NCBI GenBank assembly: GCA_023436425.1
Contig: JAEZJD010000226.1
Location: 1 to 10,724 of the forward strand
From: Bacteroidota bacterium
GTDB taxonomy: Bacteria; Bacteroidota; Bacteroidia; Chitinophagales; Chitinophagaceae
Direction of reading: 5' to 3'
Length of the DNA: 10,724 nt
The notes beneath the pieces were generated by a model that did not search any database, was not told the DNA's origin, and saw nothing but the letters and a program-made list of their open reading frames with translations. Positions 1 through 5,917 of this stretch are shown piece by piece; positions within the stretch are counted from its first letter, which is position 1; every line of letters begins with the position of its first letter. A program made the translations under genes and the position numbers.

Positions 1-116
1 AATACATTTATTACATTTATCCAAAGTCAAAAATTGCGGAGATCACCATTGATCCCGACAAACTATTGCCGGACATAAACAGAAAAAATAATTCCTGGAA
101 AGGCTCCAACCTTTAA
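1..116 (+). CDS. C-terminal end of an upstream gene, probably an M1-family metallopeptidase (partial)
   Basis: An open frame enters from the left edge (first full codon at base 3) and ends at TAA 114-116, giving 37 residues. The tail includes TIDPDKLLPDINRKNNSW. A closing stretch of the form 'IDP...LPDxNRxNN' is, from memory of the family, typical of the C-terminus of large M1 (gluzincin) aminopeptidase-like proteins of Bacteroidota, which are usually exported. The catalytic HExxH region would lie far upstream, so the assignment rests on the tail alone. The stop sits two bases before the start of the following isomerase gene, so the two are probably co-transcribed. That this is a real coding end is fairly secure; the family name is tentative. 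Confidence 0.55.
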   Translation, partial: YIYYIYPKSKIAEITIDPDKLLPDINRKNNSWKGSNL

Positions 117-118
117 TC

Positions 119-838
119 ATGAGAAAACTACTGCTGCTAATTACCTGTTGTGCTTGCATGGTCGTGTTTGCACAACAAGACGTAACACTGAAAAAAAAGG
201 ACAGAAAACGTGACGTGGCGCTGGTAACTACTGCGGGCAGCATCATTTTGCGTTTGTCGGATGCTACTCCCATGCACCGCGATAATTTTCTGAGGCTTGT
301 GAAGTCAGGATATTTTGATAGCGTGTTGTTTCATCGAGTAATAAAAAACTTTATGATTCAGGCGGGAGATCCTAACAGCAAAAATTCCGCCGCCGGTCAA
401 CCGTTAGGAAACGGAGGACCGGGTTACACGGTTCCCGCCGAAATTCGACCGGAGCTGTTTCATAAAAAAGGAGTACTGGCGGCCGCTCGCATGGGCGATA
501 ATGTTAACCCTGAAAAAGCAAGCAGCGGAAGTCAATTTTACATTGTTCAGGGCAGAACATTTACCGACAGAGAAATGGACTCCATTGAAGTTGTTCGTTT
601 GGGCGGACGAAAATTGTCTCCCGAACGCAGAAACTTTTATAAAACCATTGGCGGCACTCCGCAGCTTGATGGTAACTATACTGTTTTTGGAGAAGTGGTG
701 CAAGGCTTAAATACCGTAGACAAAATTGCAACCACTGCAACAAGTGCTGGACAGGACAAAGACAGACCAAAAGAGGATGTTCGCATTCTTTCTGCAAGAC
801 TGATCAAACGCAACAAAAAGTTGCACGCCGATTTTTAA
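119..838 (+). CDS. Exported cyclophilin-type peptidyl-prolyl cis-trans isomerase
   Basis: A 239-residue protein that should catalyse cis-trans isomerisation of X-Pro bonds and assist folding of proteins outside the cytoplasm. Residues 1-18 form a signal peptide (MRK, a hydrophobic run, then VFA before QQ), with no good lipobox, so a periplasmic location is likely. The cyclophilin fold spans about residues 33-230. Visible motifs are FHRVIKNFMIQAGDP (71-85; R73, F78 and Q81 match active-site Arg55, Phe60 and Gln63 of human cyclophilin A), GSQFYI (137-142; Q139 matches Gln111) and LDGNYTVFGEV (183-193). About 33 extra residues lie between QFYI and LDG compared with cyclophilin A, a charged segment I believe is common in Bacteroidota members. 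The position of Trp121 holds Gln and that of His126 holds Tyr, as in many bacterial cyclophilins. ATG 119 follows the upstream stop by two bases. Confidence 0.93.
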   Translation: MRKLLLLITCCACMVVFAQQDVTLKKKDRKRDVALVTTAGSIILRLSDATPMHRDNFLRLVKSGYFDSVLFHRVIKNFMIQAGDPNSKNSAAGQPLGNGGPGYTVPAEIRPELFHKKGVLAAARMGDNVNPEKASSGSQFYIVQGRTFTDREMDSIEVVRLGGRKLSPERRNFYKTIGGTPQLDGNYTVFGEVVQGLNTVDKIATTATSAGQDKDRPKEDVRILSARLIKRNKKLHADF

Positions 839-866
839 TTTACATTGCTTGGGAAAACATTTTGCA

Positions 867-1859
867 ATGAACTACAATCGGTTCGGCACAACAGATTTAC
901 ACGTTAGCGAAATCGGATTCGGTGCATGGGCGATTGGTGGCAATGCCATGATCGGTGACACTGCTATCGGATGGGGTCAAGCAGATGATAGCACATCACG
1001 CATTGCAATTCGTGCAGCACTTGATGCAGGAATTAACTTCTTCGATACCGCCGACATTTACGGACTTGGCCACTCGGAAGAGTTGTTGGGCAATGAGCTG
1101 CAACATCAGCGTAATGTAATCATTGCTACGAAAGTTGGGAATGTGTCCCGCGATAATAAATTCACCGTCGATTATTCAAAACAGCATGTGTTTGGCGCCT
1201 GTGAACAGAGCTTGAGAAGATTGAAACGGGAAACAATTGATTACTACCAGCTGCATACAGCACGGCTGCAGCATTTACAAAACGGCGAGTGTATTGAAGC
1301 GATGCAAACTTTGCAGCAGCAGGGAAAAATTCGCTATTGGGGTTTGTCACTGAATACGTTTTACCCGGATGCAGAAGCTGAATTTATCCTCAAAGAAGGT
1401 TACGGTCACGGTTTTCAGCTCGTGTTCAATATTATCAATCAGCGGGCACTTGGCGTTGTTAAGAAAGCATTTGAGGCGAATTATGGAGTGATCGCAAGAA
1501 TGCCACTCCAGTTTGGATTATTGACAGGTAAGTTTAATGAGAAAAGCACTTTTGAAAAAGATGATCATAGACACAATCGACTGACGCAGGAAGTGCTTCG
1601 AAAGTCCTTTGAAATTCTTGAAGAAAAGGTTTGGCCACTTGCAGACAAAGAAAAATTGACACCCGCACAACTGGCCTTGAGTTTCATCATTTCATTGCAG
1701 GGGATATCTACCGTCATTCCAGGGATCAGGACAGAAGAGCATGTGGTTCAAAACACAAGCGGGGTGAAACGCTTGTCCCCTGAAACAATGCAGGCACTCT
1801 TCAGTTTGTCTGATGGTGAAATGCAGCCTTTGATGCAATTGATAGAACAAATCGGTTAG
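867..1859 (+). CDS. Aldo/keto reductase
   Basis: A 330-residue NAD(P)H-dependent oxidoreductase of the aldo/keto reductase superfamily, cytoplasmic, with a TIM-barrel fold. The start MNYNRFGTTDLHVSEIGFG is the usual beta-1 opening of the family. The catalytic tetrad can be read as D60 and Y65 (FFDTADIYG), K89 (VIIATKVG) and H130 (DYYQLHTA). The C-terminal part has the expected late-barrel cofactor segment VIPGIRTEEHV (283-293). A longer reading from TTG 849 adds six residues with no family match; ATG 867 gives the standard N-terminus and is preferred. The gene lies 28 bases after the isomerase with no good promoter in between, so co-transcription is likely. The substrate cannot be inferred. 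Its stop overlaps the stop of convergent gltX. Confidence 0.93.
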   Translation: MNYNRFGTTDLHVSEIGFGAWAIGGNAMIGDTAIGWGQADDSTSRIAIRAALDAGINFFDTADIYGLGHSEELLGNELQHQRNVIIATKVGNVSRDNKFTVDYSKQHVFGACEQSLRRLKRETIDYYQLHTARLQHLQNGECIEAMQTLQQQGKIRYWGLSLNTFYPDAEAEFILKEGYGHGFQLVFNIINQRALGVVKKAFEANYGVIARMPLQFGLLTGKFNEKSTFEKDDHRHNRLTQEVLRKSFEILEEKVWPLADKEKLTPAQLALSFIISLQGISTVIPGIRTEEHVVQNTSGVKRLSPETMQALFSLSDGEMQPLMQLIEQIG

Positions 1860-3376
1860 AGTTCCAGCAGCGCAGATTCAATTCTGCTCACAGTTTCTTC
1901 TTTCCCTAACACTTCAGCTATTTCAAAAACCGGCGGACCAAATTTGCCGCCAACTAACATCAGCCGAAACGGCAACTGCAGCTCGCCGGGTTTTAATCCT
2001 TCTTGCTCAGCAAAGCTTTTAAAGGCCGATTCCAGGTTAGAAGCGTTCCAATCGCTTGTGGTCACCAGCGTTTTGATGAACTTTTCAAAGAATGTTTTTT
2101 TGTCAACGTTCCATTTAGATTTTATCGGGCTAAAATCAGTGTTCTTCGGCGCGTGAAAAAAGAAGAAGCTTTGATCCCAAAAGTCAGTCAGGAGAGTACA
2201 GCGGTCTTTTACTAACGTAATAATCTTGTCAAAATAGTTATCATCTAAAGTCTCTATTCCTTTTTCTGAGAACAACCGCTTTAGCTGTTGCTTAAAGTCG
2301 GCAACATCAGAAATCTTCAGCCATTCGTGGTTGAACCATTTGGCTTTTTCATAATCGAACTTGGCTCCGCTTTTATGTACTTTTTCTATTGAAAACTTTT
2401 CAATCAATTCAGCCATCGAAAATATTTCCTGATCGGTTCCATCGTTCCATCCAAGCAACGCGAGCATATTTACAAATGCCTGCGGCAAAAACCCTTTCTC
2501 TCGAAATCCATCAGTCAATTCTCCTGTTTTTGGATCCTGCCAGCTCATTGCAAACACCGGAAAGCCATAACGGGCACCATCGCGTTTGCTTAACTTTCCG
2601 GTCGGTCCAAGAATCAACGGCAGGTGTGCCCACTGCGGCATGTTTTCTTCACCGAAAAGATGTCGCCACAATAAAACATGCACAGGTGCACTAGGTAGCC
2701 ACTCCTCTCCACGAAAAGCGTGAGAAATTTCCATCAGGTAATCGTCCACCACCACAGCAAGGTGATACGTTGGCATGCCATCGGCCTTCAACAGCACCTT
2801 ATCGTCCACCACAGACGCATCGAAGCTCACTTCGCCTCGGATCATATCCGATAACGTGATTGCTCCCGCATCGGGCATTTTTATTCTAATAACATGCGGG
2901 GCATTTTGGGACAACAGTTGCTGAACTTCATCGGCGGAGAGGGTAAGCGAGTTACGCATTTGCATGCGCACCTTGCGATCATATTGTGGCGTTGGATTTT
3001 CGTGAGTACGCAAGGCATTACGCATATTATCTAAGTCTTCTGAAGTGTCGAAAGCATAATAAGCGTGTCCTTTTTCCACCAACTCCTCGGCATATTTTCT
3101 ATAAAGCTGTTTTCTTTCGCTTTGCCTGTACGGTCCATAATTGCCGGGCTTCAGCGGGCTTTCATCCGGGATCATCCCGCACCACTGCAGCGTTTCATAA
3201 ATGTATTCTTCAGCACCTGTTACATACCGTGTTTGGTCGGTATCTTCTATGCGCAACACAAAATCGCCGCCGTGTTGCTTAGCAAATAAGTAATTGTATA
3301 AAACTGTGCGAACGCCGCCCAAATGCAGACCGCCCGTTGGACTGGGAGCAAAACGGACCCTTACTCTTTTTTGCAT
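1856..3376 (-). CDS. gltX: Glutamyl-tRNA synthetase
   Basis: A 506-residue class I aminoacyl-tRNA synthetase that charges tRNA-Glu in the cytoplasm, essential for translation. The N-terminal PSPTGGLHLGG (11-21) carries the HIGH-type signature as HLGG, LRIEDTD (41-47) is the conserved glutamate/ATP-site strand, and GPTGKLSKRDGARYG (257-271) holds the KMSKS-type loop as KLSKR. The C-terminal anticodon-binding helical domain covers about 320-506, ending in LPFRLMLVGG and GPPVFEIAEVLG. The length is normal. The cysteines that bind zinc in the E. coli enzyme are absent from the segment around 104-130, as in many other bacterial enzymes. Whether it is strictly specific for Glu or also charges tRNA-Gln depends on whether GatCAB is present elsewhere, which is not visible here. 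ATG 3376 is the natural start because MQKRVRVRFAPSP is a complete N-terminus. Confidence 0.97.
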   Translation of the reverse strand: MQKRVRVRFAPSPTGGLHLGGVRTVLYNYLFAKQHGGDFVLRIEDTDQTRYVTGAEEYIYETLQWCGMIPDESPLKPGNYGPYRQSERKQLYRKYAEELVEKGHAYYAFDTSEDLDNMRNALRTHENPTPQYDRKVRMQMRNSLTLSADEVQQLLSQNAPHVIRIKMPDAGAITLSDMIRGEVSFDASVVDDKVLLKADGMPTYHLAVVVDDYLMEISHAFRGEEWLPSAPVHVLLWRHLFGEENMPQWAHLPLILGPTGKLSKRDGARYGFPVFAMSWQDPKTGELTDGFREKGFLPQAFVNMLALLGWNDGTDQEIFSMAELIEKFSIEKVHKSGAKFDYEKAKWFNHEWLKISDVADFKQQLKRLFSEKGIETLDDNYFDKIITLVKDRCTLLTDFWDQSFFFFHAPKNTDFSPIKSKWNVDKKTFFEKFIKTLVTTSDWNASNLESAFKSFAEQEGLKPGELQLPFRLMLVGGKFGPPVFEIAEVLGKEETVSRIESALLEL

Positions 3377-3380
3377 TGGA

Positions 3381-3388
3381 CAAAAATA
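3381..3388 (-). promoter_or_regulatory. Candidate -7 element for gltX, very close to the start codon
   Basis: On the minus strand this reads TATTTTTG, an exact match to the Bacteroidota -7 consensus TAnnTTTG, and it ends five bases before the gltX ATG. If used, transcription would start at or next to the start codon and give a nearly leaderless mRNA. No TTG-type -33 element sits 17-23 bases upstream, so this may be chance in AT-rich sequence. A second match, TAACTTTG on the minus strand at 3530-3523, would instead give a leader of about 140 bases containing the 3439-3462 hairpin; it also lacks a -33 match. Confidence 0.25.
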
Positions 3389-3438
3389 AACCCTTGTGTG
3401 GAGGAGGCTATTATGACCCGAATGTCCTTAAATAAATT

Positions 3439-3468
3439 GGGCCTGGGTAGACACCCTGGCCCGTTTTT
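3439..3468 (+). terminator. Terminator-like GC-rich hairpin with T-run
   Basis: GGGCCTGGGT (3439-3448) pairs with ACCCTGGCCC (3453-3462) around a four-base loop AGAC, with nine of ten pairs Watson-Crick and one T-T mismatch. GTTTTT follows (3463-3468). The form is that of a plus-strand intrinsic terminator, yet no plus-strand gene ends upstream; gltX starts on the other strand. It could end an unseen small plus-strand RNA, block antisense reading, or form a structure in the gltX leader on the minus strand. Confidence 0.5.
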
Positions 3469-3597
3469 AATCCGTACCCGATGAAAACTGGTTTAAAGGT
3501 ATATATATTTTTTTTATTAGTACAAAGTTATTTACCCGGAAAGTTCATTCGGGCTTCTGGATGACGGCGTTAAAAGTGCTTGGCCGGTTCTGTTTTA

Positions 3598-3609
3598 GAC
3601 CTGTAGGTC
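3598..3609. repeat. Short inverted repeat GACCT-GT-AGGTC
   Basis: A perfect five-base inverted repeat with a two-base spacer. After one mismatch the dyad continues with TTT on the left (3594-3596) against AAG on the right (3611-3613, last pair G-T). It lies about 94 bases before the TatD-family start. The size and symmetry suit a dimeric regulator site, but no regulator is indicated. Confidence 0.3.
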
Positions 3610-3650
3610 AAAGGCTATCACCACTCTTAATTGGCAGGAGACAAGCGGCT

Positions 3651-3687
3651 TTTTGCTGAAGGAAATTAGAAAATTTCATCAGCTTTG
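3651..3687 (+). promoter_or_regulatory. Weak candidate promoter for the TatD-family gene
   Basis: TTTTG at 3651-3655 and CAGCTTTG at 3680-3687 resemble the Bacteroidota -33 (TTTG) and -7 (TAnnTTTG) elements, with one mismatch in the -7 (C for the first T) and a 24-base spacer, one more than the usual 17-23. The predicted start would leave a leader of about ten bases before ATG 3703. It is the best candidate in the gap but not a strong one. Confidence 0.3.
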
Positions 3688-3702
3688 TTCGTAAAGTTCT
3701 AT

Positions 3703-4464
3703 ATGGAGTTGATTGACACCCATGCGCACATTTATTTACCAGAGTTTGAGAATGACTTGCCGGATGTATTGGGCAGGGCATCGGCAGCCGGCGTAACAAA
3801 CATCCTGATGCCAGCAATCGATTCTTCTACCCATCAGCGAATGCTGCAGCTGGATAAAGAAAATGTGCAATGCCTTAGCATGATTGGTCTTCACCCTTGC
3901 TCTGTGAACCAGAATTTCGCGGCAGAACTGAACGAGGTACAAAATTTACTCAGGTCTAATAGTTTTGTTGCAATTGGCGAAATAGGACTCGACTTTTACT
4001 GGGACAAAACTTTCACTGCGCAGCAATACGATGCTTTTCACCAACAAATTGAAACTGCTGTAGAAAACGGGCTGCCTATTGTCATCCATTCGCGAAACGC
4101 TGTTGATGAATGCATTGCTGTTGTGCGTGAGCACAGTGGAACTACCGGAGTGTTTCATTGCTTTTCGGGCACGTTGGAGCAAGCCCAAAAAATTATTGAC
4201 CTTGGTTTTTATCTGGGGATCGGCGGCGTGGCTACGTTCAAAAATGGGGGACTTGATAAAGTGCTTCCTCACGTTTCCCTCGACAGAATTGTGTTAGAAA
4301 CAGATGCTCCTTACTTAGCTCCGGTACCGTTCAGAGGCAAACGTAATGAACCCTCGTATTTGAAGATTATTGCCGAAAGGGTTGCTGCGTTAACAGGAAA
4401 AAACATCACAGACGTGGCAGGCGCCACAACTTTCAACGCCAAAAACCTGTTTGGACTTGCGTAA
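3703..4464 (+). CDS. TatD-family metal-dependent hydrolase (DNase)
   Basis: A 253-residue cytoplasmic TIM-barrel protein of the amidohydrolase-like TatD family, whose characterised members are metal-dependent DNases linked to DNA repair and 3'-5' exonuclease activity. The expected metal ligands are present: H7 and H9 (IDTHAH), E93 (AIGEIGLDFYW), H129 (IVIHSRNA), H152 (GVFHCFSG) and D201 (LETDAPYLAP). The C-terminal PVPFRGKRNEPSYL and FNAKNLFGL are also typical. A reading from TTG 3685 would add FVKFY-type residues with no family support; ATG 3703 gives the standard MELIDTHAH start and normal length. TatD, YcfH and YjjV types are hard to tell apart by motif, so no symbol is given. Its last codons overlap the promoter of the downstream tRNA gene. 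Confidence 0.93.
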   Translation: MELIDTHAHIYLPEFENDLPDVLGRASAAGVTNILMPAIDSSTHQRMLQLDKENVQCLSMIGLHPCSVNQNFAAELNEVQNLLRSNSFVAIGEIGLDFYWDKTFTAQQYDAFHQQIETAVENGLPIVIHSRNAVDECIAVVREHSGTTGVFHCFSGTLEQAQKIIDLGFYLGIGGVATFKNGGLDKVLPHVSLDRIVLETDAPYLAPVPFRGKRNEPSYLKIIAERVAALTGKNITDVAGATTFNAKNLFGLA

Positions 4465-4478
4465 CAATCCTACATTTG
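4450..4478 (+). promoter_or_regulatory. Promoter of tRNA-Ser, spanning the end of the TatD-family gene
   Basis: TTTG at 4450-4453, a 17-base spacer, and TACATTTG at 4471-4478 match the Bacteroidota primary sigma factor consensus TTTG-N17-23-TAnnTTTG at every fixed base. The mature tRNA begins at 4489, so transcription would start about five bases before it. The -33 element lies inside the last codons of the TatD-family gene (stop at 4462-4464) and the -7 lies just after the stop. Confidence 0.75.
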
Positions 4479-4488
4479 CAGCCCAAAA

Positions 4489-4579
4489 GGAGAGTTGTCC
4501 GAGTGGTTGAAGGAGCACGCCTGGAAAGTGTGTATACCTCTAAAGGGTATCGAGGGTTCGAATCCCTCACTCTCCGCCA
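4489..4579 (+). tRNA. tRNA-Ser(GGA)
   Basis: A 91-base gene with a class II cloverleaf. The acceptor stem GGAGAGT (4489-4495) pairs with ACTCTCC (4569-4575), followed by discriminator G4576 and an encoded CCA (4577-4579). The anticodon stem-loop has stem CACGC/GTGTG and loop CTGGAAA, with anticodon GGA at 4523-4525, which reads UCC and UCU serine codons. The long variable arm has a TACC/GGTA stem, and the T arm is GAGGG-TTCGAAT-CCCTC. The long arm and the G discriminator both fit serine identity. The sequence closely resembles the E. coli tRNA-Ser(GGA) pattern. I saw no copy of its 3' end nearby that would mark an integrated element. Confidence 0.97.
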
Positions 4580-4598
4580 AAAAGCCAAACCCACCTGA

Positions 4599-4629
4599 TT
4601 GCTTGCACAAGCTGCGCGATGTAAGTTTC
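4599..4629 (+). promoter_or_regulatory. Candidate promoter of the LacI-family regulator gene
   Basis: TTG at 4599-4601, a 20-base spacer and TAAGTTTC at 4622-4629 match the Bacteroidota pattern with one mismatch (last G of the -7). The predicted leader is about 45 bases. An alternative is TTTG 4646-4649 with TGAGTTTG 4665-4672, which also has one -7 mismatch but a short 15-base spacer. The gene could also be read through from the tRNA, since no terminator is evident between them. Confidence 0.35.
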
Positions 4630-4682
4630 TTTCGGCGTGCAGTTTTTTGTAATTTGTCGCCACCTGAGTTTGACAGATATAT

Positions 4683-5714
4683 ATGCAGAGAAAAAAAGTA
4701 GCCATTGGAGACATCGCAAAACAGCTAGACATTTCCATCACCACTGTTTCCTTTATAATTAACGGTAAAGCTGAAGAAAAAAGAATTAGTCCGGAGCTTA
4801 CGCGCAAAGTGATGAAAGTAGTAAGTGACCTCGGCTACGTTCCGAATCACCTTGCAAAAAGCCTGCGTACGGGAAAGACAAACATCATTGCATTGATTGT
4901 TGAAGACATTTCCAATCCGTTCTTCGCGAATGTGGCTCGGTTGATAGAAGAAAAGGCAGATGAAAAAGGGTATAAAATTTTTTACTGCAGTTCCGACAAT
5001 GATGTGACGAAAACATCCGAGCTGATTAAAGTATTTCGTGAGCGGCAGGTAGACGGGTACATTATCACTCCTTCTATTGGTATTGAAAAGGACATTAAAG
5101 GGCTATTGCACAACAACTCACCGGTTATCTTGTTCGACCGTCTGTTACCCGATATCGCCACTAATTATGTTGGCGTGGACAATGAAGGCAGCACTTACAA
5201 AGCAATTAAACATTTGATTAAACAAGGGTACAAAAACATAGCATTTGTTACGCTTACCTCCGCACAGCCGCAGATGTTGGAGAGGCTCAGTGGCTATCAG
5301 CGGGCAATAAAGGAATTTAATTTGCAGTCCTTCATAAAAAAAATCAATTATCAGGACGAGGACGAATCAAAAGTGCAGAAGCTGATATCCTTTTTTTCCG
5401 CGTCGAAAAAGTTGGATGCAGTGTTTTTTGCTACCAACTATTTGGGCATTGATGGTCTGGATGCCTTGGGCAGGTTGAACATGAAAATCCCCGATGATAT
5501 TGCAGTCATCTCCTTTGACGATCATGATCTTTTCCGGCTGTATTCCCCATCTATCACAGCTGTCGCGCAGCCAATAGAAGAGATGTCCAGAAAAATAATC
5601 GAGCTATTGCTGCAAAGTATTGAGCATGTGAAGGAAAGAGATAAAACGCGAAAGCTGGTCCTTCCCGGCTCCCTAATCATTCGCAAATCCACTACTCCCG
5701 CCAAAAAAAGCTGA
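4683..5714 (+). CDS. LacI-family transcriptional regulator
   Basis: A 343-residue cytoplasmic repressor-type protein. Residues 5-29 form the N-terminal helix-turn-helix (VAIGDIAKQLDISITTVSF, then INGK). The hinge helix is at 54-64 (PNHLAKSLRTG), with L61 at the position of the leucine that inserts into the central CpG step of LacI/PurR operators. The rest is a periplasmic-binding-protein-like sensor with family marks NIIALIVEDISNPFF (67-81), VDGYIITPS (123-131), VGVDNEGS (163-170) and IPDDIAVISFDDHD (269-282). Members of this family bind a sugar or sugar derivative as effector. The gene ends 203 bases before the SusC-like gene on the same strand, so it is the likely local regulator; a candidate operator lies in that gap. 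The effector is unknown, and some Bacteroidota members may activate rather than repress. Confidence 0.94.
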   Translation: MQRKKVAIGDIAKQLDISITTVSFIINGKAEEKRISPELTRKVMKVVSDLGYVPNHLAKSLRTGKTNIIALIVEDISNPFFANVARLIEEKADEKGYKIFYCSSDNDVTKTSELIKVFRERQVDGYIITPSIGIEKDIKGLLHNNSPVILFDRLLPDIATNYVGVDNEGSTYKAIKHLIKQGYKNIAFVTLTSAQPQMLERLSGYQRAIKEFNLQSFIKKINYQDEDESKVQKLISFFSASKKLDAVFFATNYLGIDGLDALGRLNMKIPDDIAVISFDDHDLFRLYSPSITAVAQPIEEMSRKIIELLLQSIEHVKERDKTRKLVLPGSLIIRKSTTPAKKS

Positions 5715-5729
5715 ATTCCGGATTCGAAG

Positions 5730-5802
5730 ACGATTTCCCCGCGTTCGTCAAAAAATTTTTGCTAAAACGATTTAGTCACTAACTTAGCCTTATGAACGAT
5801 TT
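5730..5802 (+). repeat. Three direct copies of ACGATTT upstream of the SusC-like gene
   Basis: ACGATTT occurs at 5730-5736, 5767-5773 and 5796-5802, on the same strand and spaced 37 and 29 bases apart. The second copy is the right half and centre of the palindrome at 5762-5775. The first is partly palindromic (GAAGAC/GATTTC) and the third is a half-site only. The repeated half suggests several contacts for one regulator, presumably the adjacent LacI-family protein. Confidence 0.4.
5762..5775. promoter_or_regulatory. Candidate LacI-family operator
   Basis: CTAAAACGATTTAG is a 14-base palindrome around a central CG, broken at only one symmetric pair. A central CG with A-rich left and T-rich right halves is the standard form of LacI-family operators. 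It lies 48 bases after the LacI-family gene and about 142 bases before the SusC-like start, in the only gap from which the operon can be controlled locally. I could not place a good -33/-7 promoter next to it, so repression or activation cannot be decided. Confidence 0.5.
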
Positions 5803-5917
5803 GCTTGTGCCATTATTCCATAACCAAATTGCTTCATAACACCTTTGCCATACTTCACGTAGTTGATTCTTTTTCTTAAAGGAAACCTGTATTGTATTAT
5901 TAATAAAACACACTTCA

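Larger units (their letters stand above)
3377..3702. other. Intergenic region between divergent gltX and the TatD-family gene, no convincing gene
   Basis: These 326 bases separate the two divergent starts and must hold both promoters. Items seen: a strong hairpin with T-run (3439-3468), a smaller hairpin CCCGGA/TTCGGG (3535-3553), an inverted repeat GACCT-GT-AGGTC (3598-3609), candidate -7 elements on both strands, and a T-rich tract around 3501-3518. One short frame, 3413-3484 (23 codons), starts with ATG five bases after GGAGGAGG, but it runs through the hairpin and its product MTRMSLNKLGLGRHPG... resembles nothing I know. The gap is longer than a simple promoter region needs, so a small RNA or leader is possible but not shown. 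Confidence 0.6.

Noticed and set aside
849..866. Extended start of the aldo/keto reductase at TTG 849
   Set aside because: The six added residues have no family counterpart, and ATG 867 gives the standard N-terminus.
3685..3702. Extended start of the TatD-family gene at TTG 3685
   Set aside because: ATG 3703 gives the canonical MELIDTHAH start, and the TTG overlaps the best candidate -7 element.
4601..4612. Small hairpin GCTT-GCAC-AAGC after the tRNA
   Set aside because: A four-pair stem without a T-run overlaps the candidate regulator promoter; there is no evidence that it ends the tRNA transcript.
4489..4682. tRNA-Ser as an attachment site for an integrated element
   Set aside because: No integrase gene and no second copy of the tRNA 3' end were seen in the window, and the neighbours look like ordinary chromosomal genes.
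4433..4807. Long minus-strand frame and a plus-strand frame (4495-4701) across the tRNA
   Set aside because: Both read through the tRNA-Ser gene and into neighbouring genes, and show no recognisable protein; they are chance frames.
5729..5760. Terminator after the LacI-family gene from GACGA/TCGTC and the following A/T run
   Set aside because: The stem is only five pairs with an 11-base loop, and six A bases separate it from the T-run; this is too weak for an intrinsic terminator.
5800..5847. Promoter of the SusC-like gene from TTTG 5800-5803 and CACCTTTG 5840-5847
   Set aside because: The spacer is 36 bases, far from the usual 17-23, and the -7 has a mismatch. No other pair in the gap fits better, so no promoter is called.
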